Shown piece by piece: positions 35,776 to 44,484 of a DNA stretch of 64,000 nt (position 1 is the stretch's first letter; each line of letters starts with the position of its first letter). The DNA comes from DASVFB01 sp963815965 (GTDB taxonomy: Bacteria > Actinomycetota > Thermoleophilia > Gaiellales > Gaiellaceae): assembly GCA_963815965.1 (NCBI GenBank), contig CAWFIT010000006.1, forward strand, positions 1-64,000, written 5' to 3'. Position numbers and translations under genes: made by a program. Below the pieces are notes generated by a model. That model was given only the letters and a program-made list of their open reading frames with translations. It was not told the origin of the DNA and did no database searches.

Positions 35776-36203
35776 CAGCTCACCTCGGCTTTCGCCGGAA
35801 TCTCGCACGAGCGCACTGCCTCGGTGAGGAACTCGATCGCGGTCTCCGTCGGGCAGACGATCCGCATGCCGCGCTGCCGGTAGAACGCCGTCCGCGCCGG
35901 GTCGAGCAGGCGGACGACGACGCACTCGTTCGCGAACCGCTTCTGCGCCACCTGGCCGATGACGATGTTCGTGTTGTCGCCGTCGGTCGAGACTACGACT
36001 GCGTCGGCGTCCTCTATGCCCGCGCGGCGCAGGACGTCGACGTCCATGCCGTGCCCGAGCACGAACTCGCCCGGCCAGCCTTCGCCTAGACGCGCGAGCG
36101 CGTCCTCCTTCTCGTCGACCGCCGTGACCTCCCACCCTTCGCTGAGCAGCTGCCGCGCGATGGAGGATCCGACGCGGCCGCAGCCGATCACTATTGCTTT
36201 CAC
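35775..36203 (-). CDS. Stand-alone RCK_N (TrkA N-domain) protein
   Basis: 142 residues: MKAIVIGCGRVGSSIARQLL (glycine-rich NAD loop), WEVTAVDEKEDALARLGEGW, DADAVVVSTDGDNTNIVIGQ and VVVRLLDPARTAFYRQRGM. It lacks the RCK_C half. Translationally coupled to the full-length TrkA, it probably forms a heteromeric ring with it. Paired unequal TrkA genes are common in actinobacteria (CeoB/CeoC). Confidence 0.88.
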   Translation of the reverse strand: MKAIVIGCGRVGSSIARQLLSEGWEVTAVDEKEDALARLGEGWPGEFVLGHGMDVDVLRRAGIEDADAVVVSTDGDNTNIVIGQVAQKRFANECVVVRLLDPARTAFYRQRGMRIVCPTETAIEFLTEAVRSCEIPAKAEVS

Positions 36204-36207
36204 ACGA

Positions 36208-37287
36208 TCAAGTTAACCATTCGCCGCAAGACTGCACGACCCGCCCATCGACCTCGACTCGCCCTTCCTGCCGCAGGTCCTTGACGATGTCCCAGTGGAC
36301 GACGCTCTCGTTCGTGCCGCCCAACTCGGGGAAACCCTTGCCTACAGCGAGGTGGATCGTCCCGTCGATCTTCTCGTCGAAGGCCGCGTTCTTCATGTGG
36401 CGGGTGATGCCGGGGTTGCAGCCGATGCCCAGCTCGCCGAGCCTGCGTGCGCCCGCGTCGGTGTCGAGCGTCTGGAGGAGAAAGTCCTCGTTCGAGCTCG
36501 CCGAAGCCTCGACGATCTCGCCGCCGGCGAAGCGGAAGCGGATGTCGTTGACCTCGCGGCCCACGTAGACGCCGGGAAACTCCGAGAACTCGATCGTCCC
36601 CTCGGCGGAGTCCTCGACCGGCGAGTAGAAGACCTCGCCCCCCGGCATGTTCGCGCCGCCTGCGTCGATCCGGCCGCTCCGTCCGCTGAGGCTGAGGCGG
36701 AGGTCCGTCCCCGCACCGACGATGTGCACCTCGTCTGCGCCGTCGAAGAGCTCCTTGATGCGGGTCATCCGCTCGCGCTCCGCATCCCAGTCGATCAGCA
36801 CAGAGCCGTAGAGGAACTCCTCGAACTGCTCGAGCGTCATGCCTGCGTCCTGCGCGAGCGCCGGAGTCGGGTAGTGGCAGCCGACCCAGGGCACCTCTCC
36901 CGAGAGAATCCGCTCCATCGCACGCCTGCCGCCCTCTTGCAGCAGTTGGAGCCTGCGCGGCTCGACGTCCGATCCGTCGCGTGTGTTCTCGGGCGCGACG
37001 AGCGCGATCAACGAGTCCGCGTGGAGCATGACGTGCTCCTCGAGCGGCGGCTGGTTGCGCAGAAGCTCGTCCGACGCCTCTTTGATCCACGACGCCCGGG
37101 TCATGCTGCTGCCGTCCAACGTTCGCACGAGCGCGTACGCGCCGCGACGGGCAATCGCCCGGCACACCTCGTCCAAAAGCGGCCGCGCGAGCGGGCTGGC
37201 GGCGACGACGACCTGCCAGCCGGGCTGGACGTCGACGCACGTCTCGACGAGCAAGTTCGCGTACTGCTCGTCTCTCGGGTCTCTCAT
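36208..37287 (-). CDS. M29-family aminopeptidase
   Basis: 359 residues. Metal-dependent thermophilic-type aminopeptidase. Motifs: YANLLVETCVDVQPGWQVVV, NMPGGEVFYSPVEDSAEG with the metal-binding glutamate, GIGCNPGITRHMKNAAFDEK and GGTNESVVHWDIVKDL, whose histidine and aspartate are ligands. The start at 37287 overlaps the permease stop by four bases, so peptide or amino-acid use may be linked to the upstream transporter. Frame intact. Confidence 0.9.
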   Translation of the reverse strand: MRDPRDEQYANLLVETCVDVQPGWQVVVAASPLARPLLDEVCRAIARRGAYALVRTLDGSSMTRASWIKEASDELLRNQPPLEEHVMLHADSLIALVAPENTRDGSDVEPRRLQLLQEGGRRAMERILSGEVPWVGCHYPTPALAQDAGMTLEQFEEFLYGSVLIDWDAERERMTRIKELFDGADEVHIVGAGTDLRLSLSGRSGRIDAGGANMPGGEVFYSPVEDSAEGTIEFSEFPGVYVGREVNDIRFRFAGGEIVEASASSNEDFLLQTLDTDAGARRLGELGIGCNPGITRHMKNAAFDEKIDGTIHLAVGKGFPELGGTNESVVHWDIVKDLRQEGRVEVDGRVVQSCGEWLT

Positions 37288-39182
37288 GCTGGGGCAACCT
37301 CCTCTTCCTCGAGGACGCCTTGCGGGAAGGCGACGATTAGAACTTCGCACGGCGCTTTCTTGAGCACGTAGTCCACAGTAGGCGAGAAGAAGCGGGACTG
37401 GCGCCGCCAACGAGGCGCCGACCCGAGAACGATCAGGTCGGCGCCGGTGCGCTCCGCCTCCCTGACGATCGCGTCGCCGATCGCGCGTGCGCGCACGATC
37501 GAGCCGCGCACCTCGACGCTGTGGTCCGCGCCCAGCGCCCTTGCCTCCTCGATCGACTCGGCCGCGCTCGCCTCCTCTTCCTGCATCGAAGCGTCGAGTG
37601 GCAGGTCGAGCGGGACCTTGATCACGTGCAGCGCCTCCACGCGCGCGCCGTGTTCCTGGGCGAGCTTGACGGCGGTCGCGACCATCTCCTCGCCGATCTG
37701 GCCAAGTTTCATCGGCACGAGAATGCTCTTGAACGTCGCTTCGGGAACGACCTGCTCGTCCGTCGATGTGACGTGCTCCAGCAGGCCGGCGCCGCGCTCG
37801 CGGCGGACGAGCAGGTAGACGATCAGCCCGGCCGCGAGCCACGCGGGTCCCGCGTAGCGGGCCGCGGGGTGCGTCGCGAGGGCGACGATCCAGATCGCGA
37901 AGGTCGCCATTGCACCGACCACGGAGGGGATCGGGACCTCCACCCCGCGCACGCGCACGTTGAGCGGCACCTTGAAGGGGCGACGCCGAGTCGGGTCGGT
38001 CCGGCGCAGCTGGATGACGGCGAGCTGCGCGGCCGTGAACGCGAGCAGGACGCCGAAGCTGAAGAGGCTCGCGAGGAACGCGAACGGGTTGTCCATCGCC
38101 GAGGTCGAGAGGATGATCGCGACCGACAGGACGACGGACGCGAGCACGGCCTCCGGCGAGACGAGCGTGCGCCGGTGCAGCCGGCCGAACGCCCGCGGCA
38201 GCTGGCCGTGCTCTCCGAGCGAATACGCAAGCCGCCCGAATCCGGAGATCGACGTCGCCGCCGCAAGCAGGAGGATGAACGCGCCCGACAGCCCGACGTA
38301 GACGCGGAGCGGTACGTGCAGCCACTCCGGGAGATGCGGGTCGAGCGCCGCGACGATGCCCATCAGCGGGGCCTCTTCCCAGATCGTCCCCAGCTCGGTC
38401 GTCCCTCCGCGAACGGGGAAGGCCATCAGGCCGACGACCGCGATCCCGACGTACACGACGACGACCGCGCCGATGCCTCCGAAGAGGCTCTTCGGCAGCT
38501 GCACTCCCGGTCGCCTCGTCTCCTCCGCAAGGTTGGCGACCGTCTCGAGCCCCGTGTACGCGAGCATCGCGAGCGGTAGCGCGAATGCGAGCTCGTGCCA
38601 GGTCGGCGAGCTGCCCAGCGAGACGCCATGCGTGAGCGCGTCGGGCGACCAGAGCAGCGCCAGGCCGAGGACGACGAGCAGGAGCTGCGTGAAAAGGTCG
38701 ACCGACGCGACGCCGAGGCCCGCCACGTAGATGCGCTTCCTGCGCACGAGGCGCGCAACGCCGATGAACACGATGACGCCGATCGCCACGACCTTGTCCC
38801 ACGGCCCCGACGCGAGACCGGTCGCGCCGACTGCGCGACCGAAGTAGTGCGGAAGAAACAAAGCCGCGAGAGCCGTGACGATCAGGTAGTCGAGGAAGAG
38901 CGCCCAGCCCGCGATGAAACCGGCGAGGTCGTTGAACGCGCGGCGGACGAACGTCGCGGCGCCGCCCGTCTCGCGGAGCTCCGTCGTTCCCTCCGCGTAC
39001 GACATGGCGACGACGAGGAAGAGCAGGCCGGTGAAGAGAAGGACGTACGGCGTCAGGCCGAGCGCGTGACCGGCGATGATCCCGAGCGCGAAGTAGATCG
39101 AGCTCGCGATCTCCCCGTACGCGACGCCGAACAGATCGGCCGTACCAAGTCGTCGCTGAAGCTGCGGGAGCTTACGCGCCAT
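37284..39182 (-). CDS. APC amino-acid permease with C-terminal UspA domain (second of a pair)
   Basis: 632 residues. Twelve-helix APC-type transporter: FGVAYGEIASSIYFALGIIA, VAMSYAEGTTELRETGGAAT, FNDLAGFIAGWALFLDYLIV, MLAYTGLETVANLAEETRRP (conserved APC helix), SGFGRLAYSLGEHGQLPRAF. The last 150 residues form a UspA domain: ILVPMKLGQIGEEMVATAVK, ALHVIKVPLDLPLD and ADLIVLGSAPRWRRQSRFFS. Fusion of transporter and stress protein suggests nucleotide-sensed gating. A paralogue lies 170 bases upstream. Confidence 0.9.
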   Translation of the reverse strand: MARKLPQLQRRLGTADLFGVAYGEIASSIYFALGIIAGHALGLTPYVLLFTGLLFLVVAMSYAEGTTELRETGGAATFVRRAFNDLAGFIAGWALFLDYLIVTALAALFLPHYFGRAVGATGLASGPWDKVVAIGVIVFIGVARLVRRKRIYVAGLGVASVDLFTQLLLVVLGLALLWSPDALTHGVSLGSSPTWHELAFALPLAMLAYTGLETVANLAEETRRPGVQLPKSLFGGIGAVVVVYVGIAVVGLMAFPVRGGTTELGTIWEEAPLMGIVAALDPHLPEWLHVPLRVYVGLSGAFILLLAAATSISGFGRLAYSLGEHGQLPRAFGRLHRRTLVSPEAVLASVVLSVAIILSTSAMDNPFAFLASLFSFGVLLAFTAAQLAVIQLRRTDPTRRRPFKVPLNVRVRGVEVPIPSVVGAMATFAIWIVALATHPAARYAGPAWLAAGLIVYLLVRRERGAGLLEHVTSTDEQVVPEATFKSILVPMKLGQIGEEMVATAVKLAQEHGARVEALHVIKVPLDLPLDASMQEEEASAAESIEEARALGADHSVEVRGSIVRARAIGDAIVREAERTGADLIVLGSAPRWRRQSRFFSPTVDYVLKKAPCEVLIVAFPQGVLEEEEVAPA

Positions 39183-39206
39183 TTGCCTTCGCCTTCGGCT
39201 GCGGCT

Positions 39207-39235
39207 TCGCGCGAAGTCCTTCGGACTTCGCGCGA
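39207..39235. terminator. Hairpin between permease genes
   Basis: TCGCGCGAAGTCC (39207-39219) pairs perfectly with 39223-39235 across TTC. It separates the small membrane gene from the second permease and may partly terminate or stabilise the transcript. Confidence 0.6.
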
Positions 39236-39355
39236 GGTAGACCGGTCAGGCGCGCTTCGCGCGCGTGCCCTTTGGAGGTGTTCAGGGGTGGGTGACTTCG
39301 CGAGGGGGTTGGGGCGGCGCGGCGGAGCCGCGCCTTCGTCGGTGCGGCTGACGGG

Positions 39356-39532
39356 CTACCTTCCACGCTGGAGAAGGTACAACCGTCCGACTCCAGCCGC
39401 GACGAAGAGGAAACCGAGCAGGAAGCCGACTGCGCCGCCGCCGTGGAGTGCCGTCACGACGAGCAGCGCGACGCCGATCGCGACGAACGCGAGGCCGAAC
39501 ACGGTTGTGCCCGCCCTGAAGAACGCGTTCAT
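39356..39532 (-). CDS. Small two-helix membrane protein
   Basis: 58 residues: MNAFFRAGTTVFGLAFVAIG, then GAVGFLLGFLFVAAGVGRLY and a basic end LLQRGR. The ATG overlaps the stop of the upstream permease (ATGA), which selects this start over an upstream one. Possibly a small accessory subunit of the permease. Family not recognised. Confidence 0.65.
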   Translation of the reverse strand: MNAFFRAGTTVFGLAFVAIGVALLVVTALHGGGAVGFLLGFLFVAAGVGRLYLLQRGR

Positions 39533-41415
39533 GCAGCTGCTCGGGCGGCGACGACCATCACGCGGCACGGTGCGTGCTTGAGCACGTAGTCCGTTGTGCC
39601 TCCGAACACGGGTCCTTGCGCGCGCCTTCGGCGCGGCGCGCCCATGACGATGATCTCGCTGTTCCGCGGCTCAGCCTCGCGCGCGATCGCGCGCCCGGCG
39701 CGGCGGTCGCGAACGATGCGGCCAATCACGTCGACGCCGTACGAGTCGCCGATCGTCCGCGCGTGGTCGAGCAGCTCGTTCGCCTCGGTTTCGACCCCCG
39801 GCATCTCGGCGTCGAGCGGCAGTTCGAGCGGAACCTCGATCACGGCGAGTGCGACGACGCGTGCGCGCCGCTCGGTGGCGAGTCGGCACGCAACGTCGAG
39901 CGCCTCCTCGGTCTCGCGCCCTGATACGACGGGCACGAGGATGTTCCTGTACTCGAGTGCGGCCGCAGGCCCGAGCACCATCGGGGCGCGAACGGTCACC
40001 GCGAGCCGCTCGTGCAAATGCCTTCGATAAAGCGGATAGAAGACAAAGCCGACCGCCAACCACGCGAAACCCGCGTACCGCGTCGCGGGGTCCTGGACGA
40101 CGACGACCAGCCACGCAACGCCGGTGGCGAGGCCGCCGAGCAGGGCGAACAGCGGCCAGCTCACGCCGCGGATCCGAAGGTTGGGGCGTGCGCGCCACGG
40201 AATCTCCGCGTCGGGCGTCTTCACGCGCAGCGCGATCACCGAGGCGTGCGCGATCGTAAAGGAGAGCATCGCTCCGAACGCGTACATCCGGCCGAGGAAG
40301 CCGACTCGGCCCGAGAGCACGAAGAGGATCGGTAGCGCACCGCCGAACACGATCAGAGACAGCCAGGGCGTCTTCAGCCTCGGGTGCAGGCGGCGGAACA
40401 CCTCGGGAAGCTGCCTGTAGGTCGACATCGAGTACGTGATCCGCGACGCGCCGATCACTCCTGCGTTCGTCGCGATGAAGAGAATTGTGGCGGCGAGGAT
40501 GCCGACGTACACCTCGGCGGCCGAGAGAAACGCGCCGTGCAGGCCGAGGTTCTTCACGAGCCCGAGCACCGGGTCGTTCTCGAAGCCGCCCTGATCCGGC
40601 GGAAGACCGAGTTTGGTGACGTAGTCGCCGCTCGCGTCTTTGTAGACAGGCAGCGCCGACAGCGCGACGAGCGGCAGCGTGAAGTAGATCGCGAACACTG
40701 CGATCGCTACCCAGCGGATCGCCTTCGGGATCGAACGGACGGGATCCCGCGCTTCCTCCGCGAGGTTGGACACCGTCTCGATGCCGGTGTACGCGATCAT
40801 GGCGACAGGGATCGCCAGCGCGACGTTCGCCCACGTCGGCGCGACGCCCCAGTGCACGTTCGACGTGAGGACGTGAACGTTGAAGACCAGCGAGAAGCCG
40901 AGTACGACGAGCAACAACTGCGTGGCGAAGTCGACTACGGCGAGGAAGACGTTCAGGCTCGCCGCCTCGCGGATGCCGACAATGTTCAGAAGGACGAGCA
41001 CGACGATGACCCCGATCCCTCCGAGGACGTCCCACGGGTTGGTTTTCAGCGGCTCCCAGAAGATCGACAGGTAGTGCGGGACGAAGAACGCCGAGATCGC
41101 GACGGTGATCACGTAATTGAGCATTTGCGCCCATGCCGCGCCGAACGAGACGAGCTCGTTGAACGCGTGGCGCGCGAACGACGCCGAGCCGCCGGCCTCG
41201 GGAAACCGGACCGTTCCCTCCGCGTAGGTCGCGGCAGTCGCGGCGAAGATGATGCCGCTGATCACGAAGACGAGCGGCGTCAGCCCGAGTGCGATCGCCG
41301 CGGTGACGCCGAGGGCGTAGTAGATCGACGATCCGACATTGCCGTAGGCCGTCGCAAAGAGCGCCGGCGCGCCGAGAACGCGCTCGAGGCCCTGCTGGCG
41401 CCTGCGTCTAGGCAT
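39529..41415 (-). CDS. APC amino-acid permease with C-terminal UspA domain (first of a pair)
   Basis: 628 residues from the ATG at 41415. APC helices: LFATAYGNVGSSIYYALGVT, ATYAEGTVRFPEAGGSASFA, MIAYTGIETVSNLAEEARDP, ATNAGVIGASRITYSMSTYR. C-terminal UspA domain: YRNILVPVVSGRETEEALDV, ALAVIEVPLELPLDAE and NSEIIVMGAPRRRRAQGPVF. It differs from its partner by an insertion around 305 (DYVTKLGLPPDQGGFEND), possibly an outer-face loop. The first 18 codons are duplicated upstream at 41594-41647. Confidence 0.9.
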   Translation of the reverse strand: MPRRRRQQGLERVLGAPALFATAYGNVGSSIYYALGVTAAIALGLTPLVFVISGIIFAATAATYAEGTVRFPEAGGSASFARHAFNELVSFGAAWAQMLNYVITVAISAFFVPHYLSIFWEPLKTNPWDVLGGIGVIVVLVLLNIVGIREAASLNVFLAVVDFATQLLLVVLGFSLVFNVHVLTSNVHWGVAPTWANVALAIPVAMIAYTGIETVSNLAEEARDPVRSIPKAIRWVAIAVFAIYFTLPLVALSALPVYKDASGDYVTKLGLPPDQGGFENDPVLGLVKNLGLHGAFLSAAEVYVGILAATILFIATNAGVIGASRITYSMSTYRQLPEVFRRLHPRLKTPWLSLIVFGGALPILFVLSGRVGFLGRMYAFGAMLSFTIAHASVIALRVKTPDAEIPWRARPNLRIRGVSWPLFALLGGLATGVAWLVVVVQDPATRYAGFAWLAVGFVFYPLYRRHLHERLAVTVRAPMVLGPAAALEYRNILVPVVSGRETEEALDVACRLATERRARVVALAVIEVPLELPLDAEMPGVETEANELLDHARTIGDSYGVDVIGRIVRDRRAGRAIAREAEPRNSEIIVMGAPRRRRAQGPVFGGTTDYVLKHAPCRVMVVAARAAA

Positions 41416-41594
41416 CGCCGGTCCGTGAGTAACTGCAGGCGCCTGACGTGCCTGCGGCGCCGCTGGCGAGCGGATCAAGGCGGCACAGTGCACGTCGCAC
41501 GGGCCGCCGCCGCTCCGCGCAGTCCAGCGGCGTCAGGCGGTGGCGGAGCCGGGCTCCGCCCGGCGGGAGCCACCGCCGACCAGGCGCGTCAGGA

Positions 41595-41647
41595 GCCGGC
41601 GCGCCGAGAACGCGCTCGAGGCCCTGCTGCCTACGGCGTCGCGGCAC
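41595..41647 (-). repeat. Duplicated 5' end of the permease gene
   Basis: A second start (GTG at 41647) encodes MPRRRRQQGLERVLGAPA, the same first 18 residues as the permease gene at 41415. Of this, 35 bases (41595-41629) are identical to 41363-41397, while the first codons differ only synonymously. The reading then goes out of coding. It looks like the remnant of a second permease gene or of a recombination event. Confidence 0.7.
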
Positions 41648-41867
41648 GGGAGGACTCTAGTGCGGTCGGGTCGCCATTTTTGGCTCTACAAGTGTCAAGA
41701 CCATCCTTTCGGGTGGCTCCAGCCGCCCAAACGGCCCATATGTCGTTGTCCCGGGCCAGGCCGTCCTCTCGATGGACGCTGCGTCGGCGCACAACTGCGC
41801 CGCCCCCGCTCCGCAGGAGCGAGCGGCCCAGCAGGTGCTTGCAGAGCAGGCCTCCACGATCACGACG

Positions 41868-42026
41868 ATGGGCGTGAAGGACTACCACCGGCTCGTCAGG
41901 GCGAACTACCTGGCGACCGAAGGCCCTCGGCTCAGCGGGCCGGGGCGGATCCACACCTATCTGCCGTTCGTGATCCTGGTGATCGGGCTGCTCATCGGCG
42001 GCGCCGTGGCGTTCGGTTACTTCTAG
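41868..42026 (+). CDS. Small single-helix membrane protein
   Basis: 52 residues from the ATG at 41868: MGVKDYHRLVRANYLATEGP, then a C-terminal helix TYLPFVILVIGLLIGGAVAF. An upstream ATG at 41772 would add 32 residues, less plausible. It is convergent with hppA. Function unknown; tail-anchored topology is likely. Confidence 0.5.
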   Translation: MGVKDYHRLVRANYLATEGPRLSGPGRIHTYLPFVILVIGLLIGGAVAFGYF

Positions 42027-42052
42027 ACCGGCCGGCCGAGTTCGACGCGGGG

Positions 42053-44089
42053 CTACCCGTGGATCGACACGAGGAGCGGAATGATGAGGATCGCCACGAT
42101 GTTCGCGATCTTGATCATCGGGTTGATCGCGGGGCCTGCCGTGTCCTTGTAGGGATCGCCGACGGTGTCGCCGGTGACCGCCGCGGCGTGTGCCTCTGAG
42201 CCCTTGCCGCCGTAGGCGCCGTCCTCGATCAGCTTCTTGGCGTTGTCCCAGGCGCCACCGCCTGAGGTCATCGCGATCGCGAGGAAGAGCCCCGTGACGA
42301 TCGTGCCGATCAGCAGCCCGCCGAGCATGCGCGCGCTGATGATTCCGACCACGATCGGGATGCCAATGGGAATCAGCGCCGGCGCGAGCATGTTCTTGAT
42401 CGCCGACCCCGTAACGATGTCGATCGCGCGGCCGTACTCGGGCCGCGAAGTCCCTTCCATGATCCCCGGGTTCTCGCGGAACTGGCGGCGCACCTCCTGC
42501 ACGACCTCCCCACCGACGCGCCCGACCGCCTGCATCGCAAGCGAGGCGAAGAGGAACGGCATCAACCCTCCGATGAACAACCCGGCGATCACCCACGCGT
42601 CCGAGAGGCTGAACACGGCCGGTAGCCCTTGGTCCCGGAGACCCGTCGTGTACGAGTCGAACAGGACGAGCGCCGCGAGCGCGGCGGAGCCGATCGCGTA
42701 GCCCTTCGTCACTGCCTTGGTCGTGTTCCCGACGGCGTCGAGCGGGTCGGTGATCGCGCGCACCTCCGGCGGCAGGTCGGCCATCTCCGCGATCCCACCG
42801 GCGTTGTCCGTCACCGGTCCGTATGCGTCGAGCGCGACGATCAATCCCGTCATCGACAACTGCGCCATCACCGCAACGCCGATCCCGTACAGCCCGGCGA
42901 AATGATGTGCGACGAGGATGCCGGTTGCGATCACGATCACGGGCAACGCAGTCGCCTGCATGCCCACGGCGAGCCCCTCGATGATGTTCGTCGCGTGACC
43001 GGTCTGCGACGAGCGTGAGATCGACTTCACGGGCAGCCAGCGCGTGCCGGTGTAGTACTCGGTGATGCCGACGAGCAAGAACGTCACGGCCAACCCCACG
43101 AGTGCGGAGGCGTAGAGGTCGCCGAACGAGTACGGGCCGTTGTCGTAGGCCATCGTCACCGGGATGAAGCCGAGAGCCGACAGCACCGTCGCGACGCCGA
43201 CGGCACGGTAGAGCGCGTTCATGATCCCGCCGCTCCGACCGACGCGGGCGAACCACGTTCCGACCACCGAGGACAGAATGGAGACGCCGCCCAACGCGAG
43301 CGGGTAGAGCGCAAGATTCGACGCTTCGAAGTGCGAGCCGAGCAGCATCACGGCGACCGCGGTGACGGCGTAGGTCTCGAAGAGGTCGGCTGCCATGCCG
43401 GCGCAGTCGCCGACGTTGTCGCCCACGTTGTCGGCGATCACGGCCGGGTTGCGCGGATCGTCCTCGGGGATTCCGGCCTCGATCTTCCCGACGAGGTCGG
43501 CGCCGACGTCGGCGGCCTTGGTGTAGATGCCGCCGCCGAGACGTGCGAAGACGGAGATGAGCGAGCCGCCGAAGGCGAGCCCGATCAGGTCGTTGATCGC
43601 CGACTCCTGCGTGTGGTTCAGCCAGTCGGTGAGCACCCAGTAGTAGCCGGCGACGCCGAACAGGGCGAGCCCGACCACGAGCAGGCCCGTGACCGAGCCG
43701 GCGCGGAAGGCGACGTTGAGAGCAGGCGCAAGGCCGTGGCGCGCCGCCTCCGCGGTGCGGACGTTGGACCGGACGGCGACGTTCATGCCGATGAAGCCGG
43801 CCGCCGCCGAGAGCACGGCGCCGATCAGGAAGCCGAACGCGGCGCCCCAGCCGAGCTGGTCATAAAAGCCGAGGATGAGGAACGGGGCGACCGCCACCAC
43901 CGCGATGGTGATGTACTGACGCCGGAGATAGGCCGCGGCGCCCTCCTGGACGGCGCGCGCAATCTCGCGCATCCGCTCGTTGCCTGCGGGCTGGCGCAGC
44001 AGCCAGACGGTGAGCCCGATGCCGTACGCGACAGCGAAGGCCGCGCAAAGGAGCGCGAACAGGACGGGGTGGTCTGTGAAGAAGTTCAT
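42053..44089 (-). CDS. hppA: Membrane H+-translocating pyrophosphatase
   Basis: 678 residues. Hydrolyses PPi while pumping H+ (or Na+) out of the cytoplasm. Signatures: DVGADLVGKIEAGIPEDDPR with NPAVIADNVGDNVGDCAGMA (substrate site), DAYGPVTDNAGGIAEM, and the second acidic site GDTVGDPYKDTAGPAINPMI. The sequence GNTTKAVTKGYAIGSAAL has Lys after GNTT where K+-dependent enzymes have Ala, which marks the K+-independent class. Sixteen helices expected; length normal; frame intact. Confidence 0.95.
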   Translation of the reverse strand: MNFFTDHPVLFALLCAAFAVAYGIGLTVWLLRQPAGNERMREIARAVQEGAAAYLRRQYITIAVVAVAPFLILGFYDQLGWGAAFGFLIGAVLSAAAGFIGMNVAVRSNVRTAEAARHGLAPALNVAFRAGSVTGLLVVGLALFGVAGYYWVLTDWLNHTQESAINDLIGLAFGGSLISVFARLGGGIYTKAADVGADLVGKIEAGIPEDDPRNPAVIADNVGDNVGDCAGMAADLFETYAVTAVAVMLLGSHFEASNLALYPLALGGVSILSSVVGTWFARVGRSGGIMNALYRAVGVATVLSALGFIPVTMAYDNGPYSFGDLYASALVGLAVTFLLVGITEYYTGTRWLPVKSISRSSQTGHATNIIEGLAVGMQATALPVIVIATGILVAHHFAGLYGIGVAVMAQLSMTGLIVALDAYGPVTDNAGGIAEMADLPPEVRAITDPLDAVGNTTKAVTKGYAIGSAALAALVLFDSYTTGLRDQGLPAVFSLSDAWVIAGLFIGGLMPFLFASLAMQAVGRVGGEVVQEVRRQFRENPGIMEGTSRPEYGRAIDIVTGSAIKNMLAPALIPIGIPIVVGIISARMLGGLLIGTIVTGLFLAIAMTSGGGAWDNAKKLIEDGAYGGKGSEAHAAAVTGDTVGDPYKDTAGPAINPMIKIANIVAILIIPLLVSIHG

Positions 44090-44167
44090 CTGCCTAAGCT
44101 CTCACAAAGTTCGGCGCTGCGCGGCTTGCCTCGGGCCGTTTGGCTCGCACAAGCGCGACGCGGCAGG

Positions 44168-44484
44168 TTACTCGATTGGCTCGGCCGGAGGCGCAGTCGC
44201 CTCCCCACCCGCCTTCGCAGCGGTATCCGCGAACGCCAGGCGCAGGTTCGCCAGCAGCTGCTTGAAGTCGCGCAGCACCTGCTCGTCGTTCTGCCCCTCG
44301 AGCGTCCCGAGCAGGGCAGCGATCGCGTCGATCGCCAGCCGCGCCTGGTCGAGCTCCCCGCCGTCGAGCTTCGCGTAGGCAAGCTGGCCGAGCGTGGAGA
44401 TCGTGGAGAGGACGATGTCCTCGATCTTCAGCTGCCGGATCTGCTCCGCGAGCTTCTCGGGAGTGAGTCGTCGTCGTCAGCCAC
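44168..44484 (-). CDS. DUF1844 small protein, one frameshift
   Basis: GTG at 44484 gives VADDDD, then after a one-base shift near 44466 the frame continues LTPEKLAEQIRQLKIEDIVL, STISTLGQLAYAKLDGGELD, ARLAIDAIAALLGTLEGQND and LLANLRLAFADTAAK to a stop at 44168. About 105 residues, helical. Recognised as DUF1844, whose function is unknown. It overlaps the end of the GCS2 gene and precedes hppA in the same direction. Confidence 0.7.

Noticed and set aside
36208..38802. 864-codon open frame extending the aminopeptidase
   Set aside because: Its first 505 codons are a GC-driven shadow of the permease gene; the M29 family begins at the ATG at 37287.
41660..41770. Region before the small membrane gene considered as a riboswitch or transposon end
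   Set aside because: It has short GC hairpins but no conserved riboswitch core or paired terminal repeat that I can identify.
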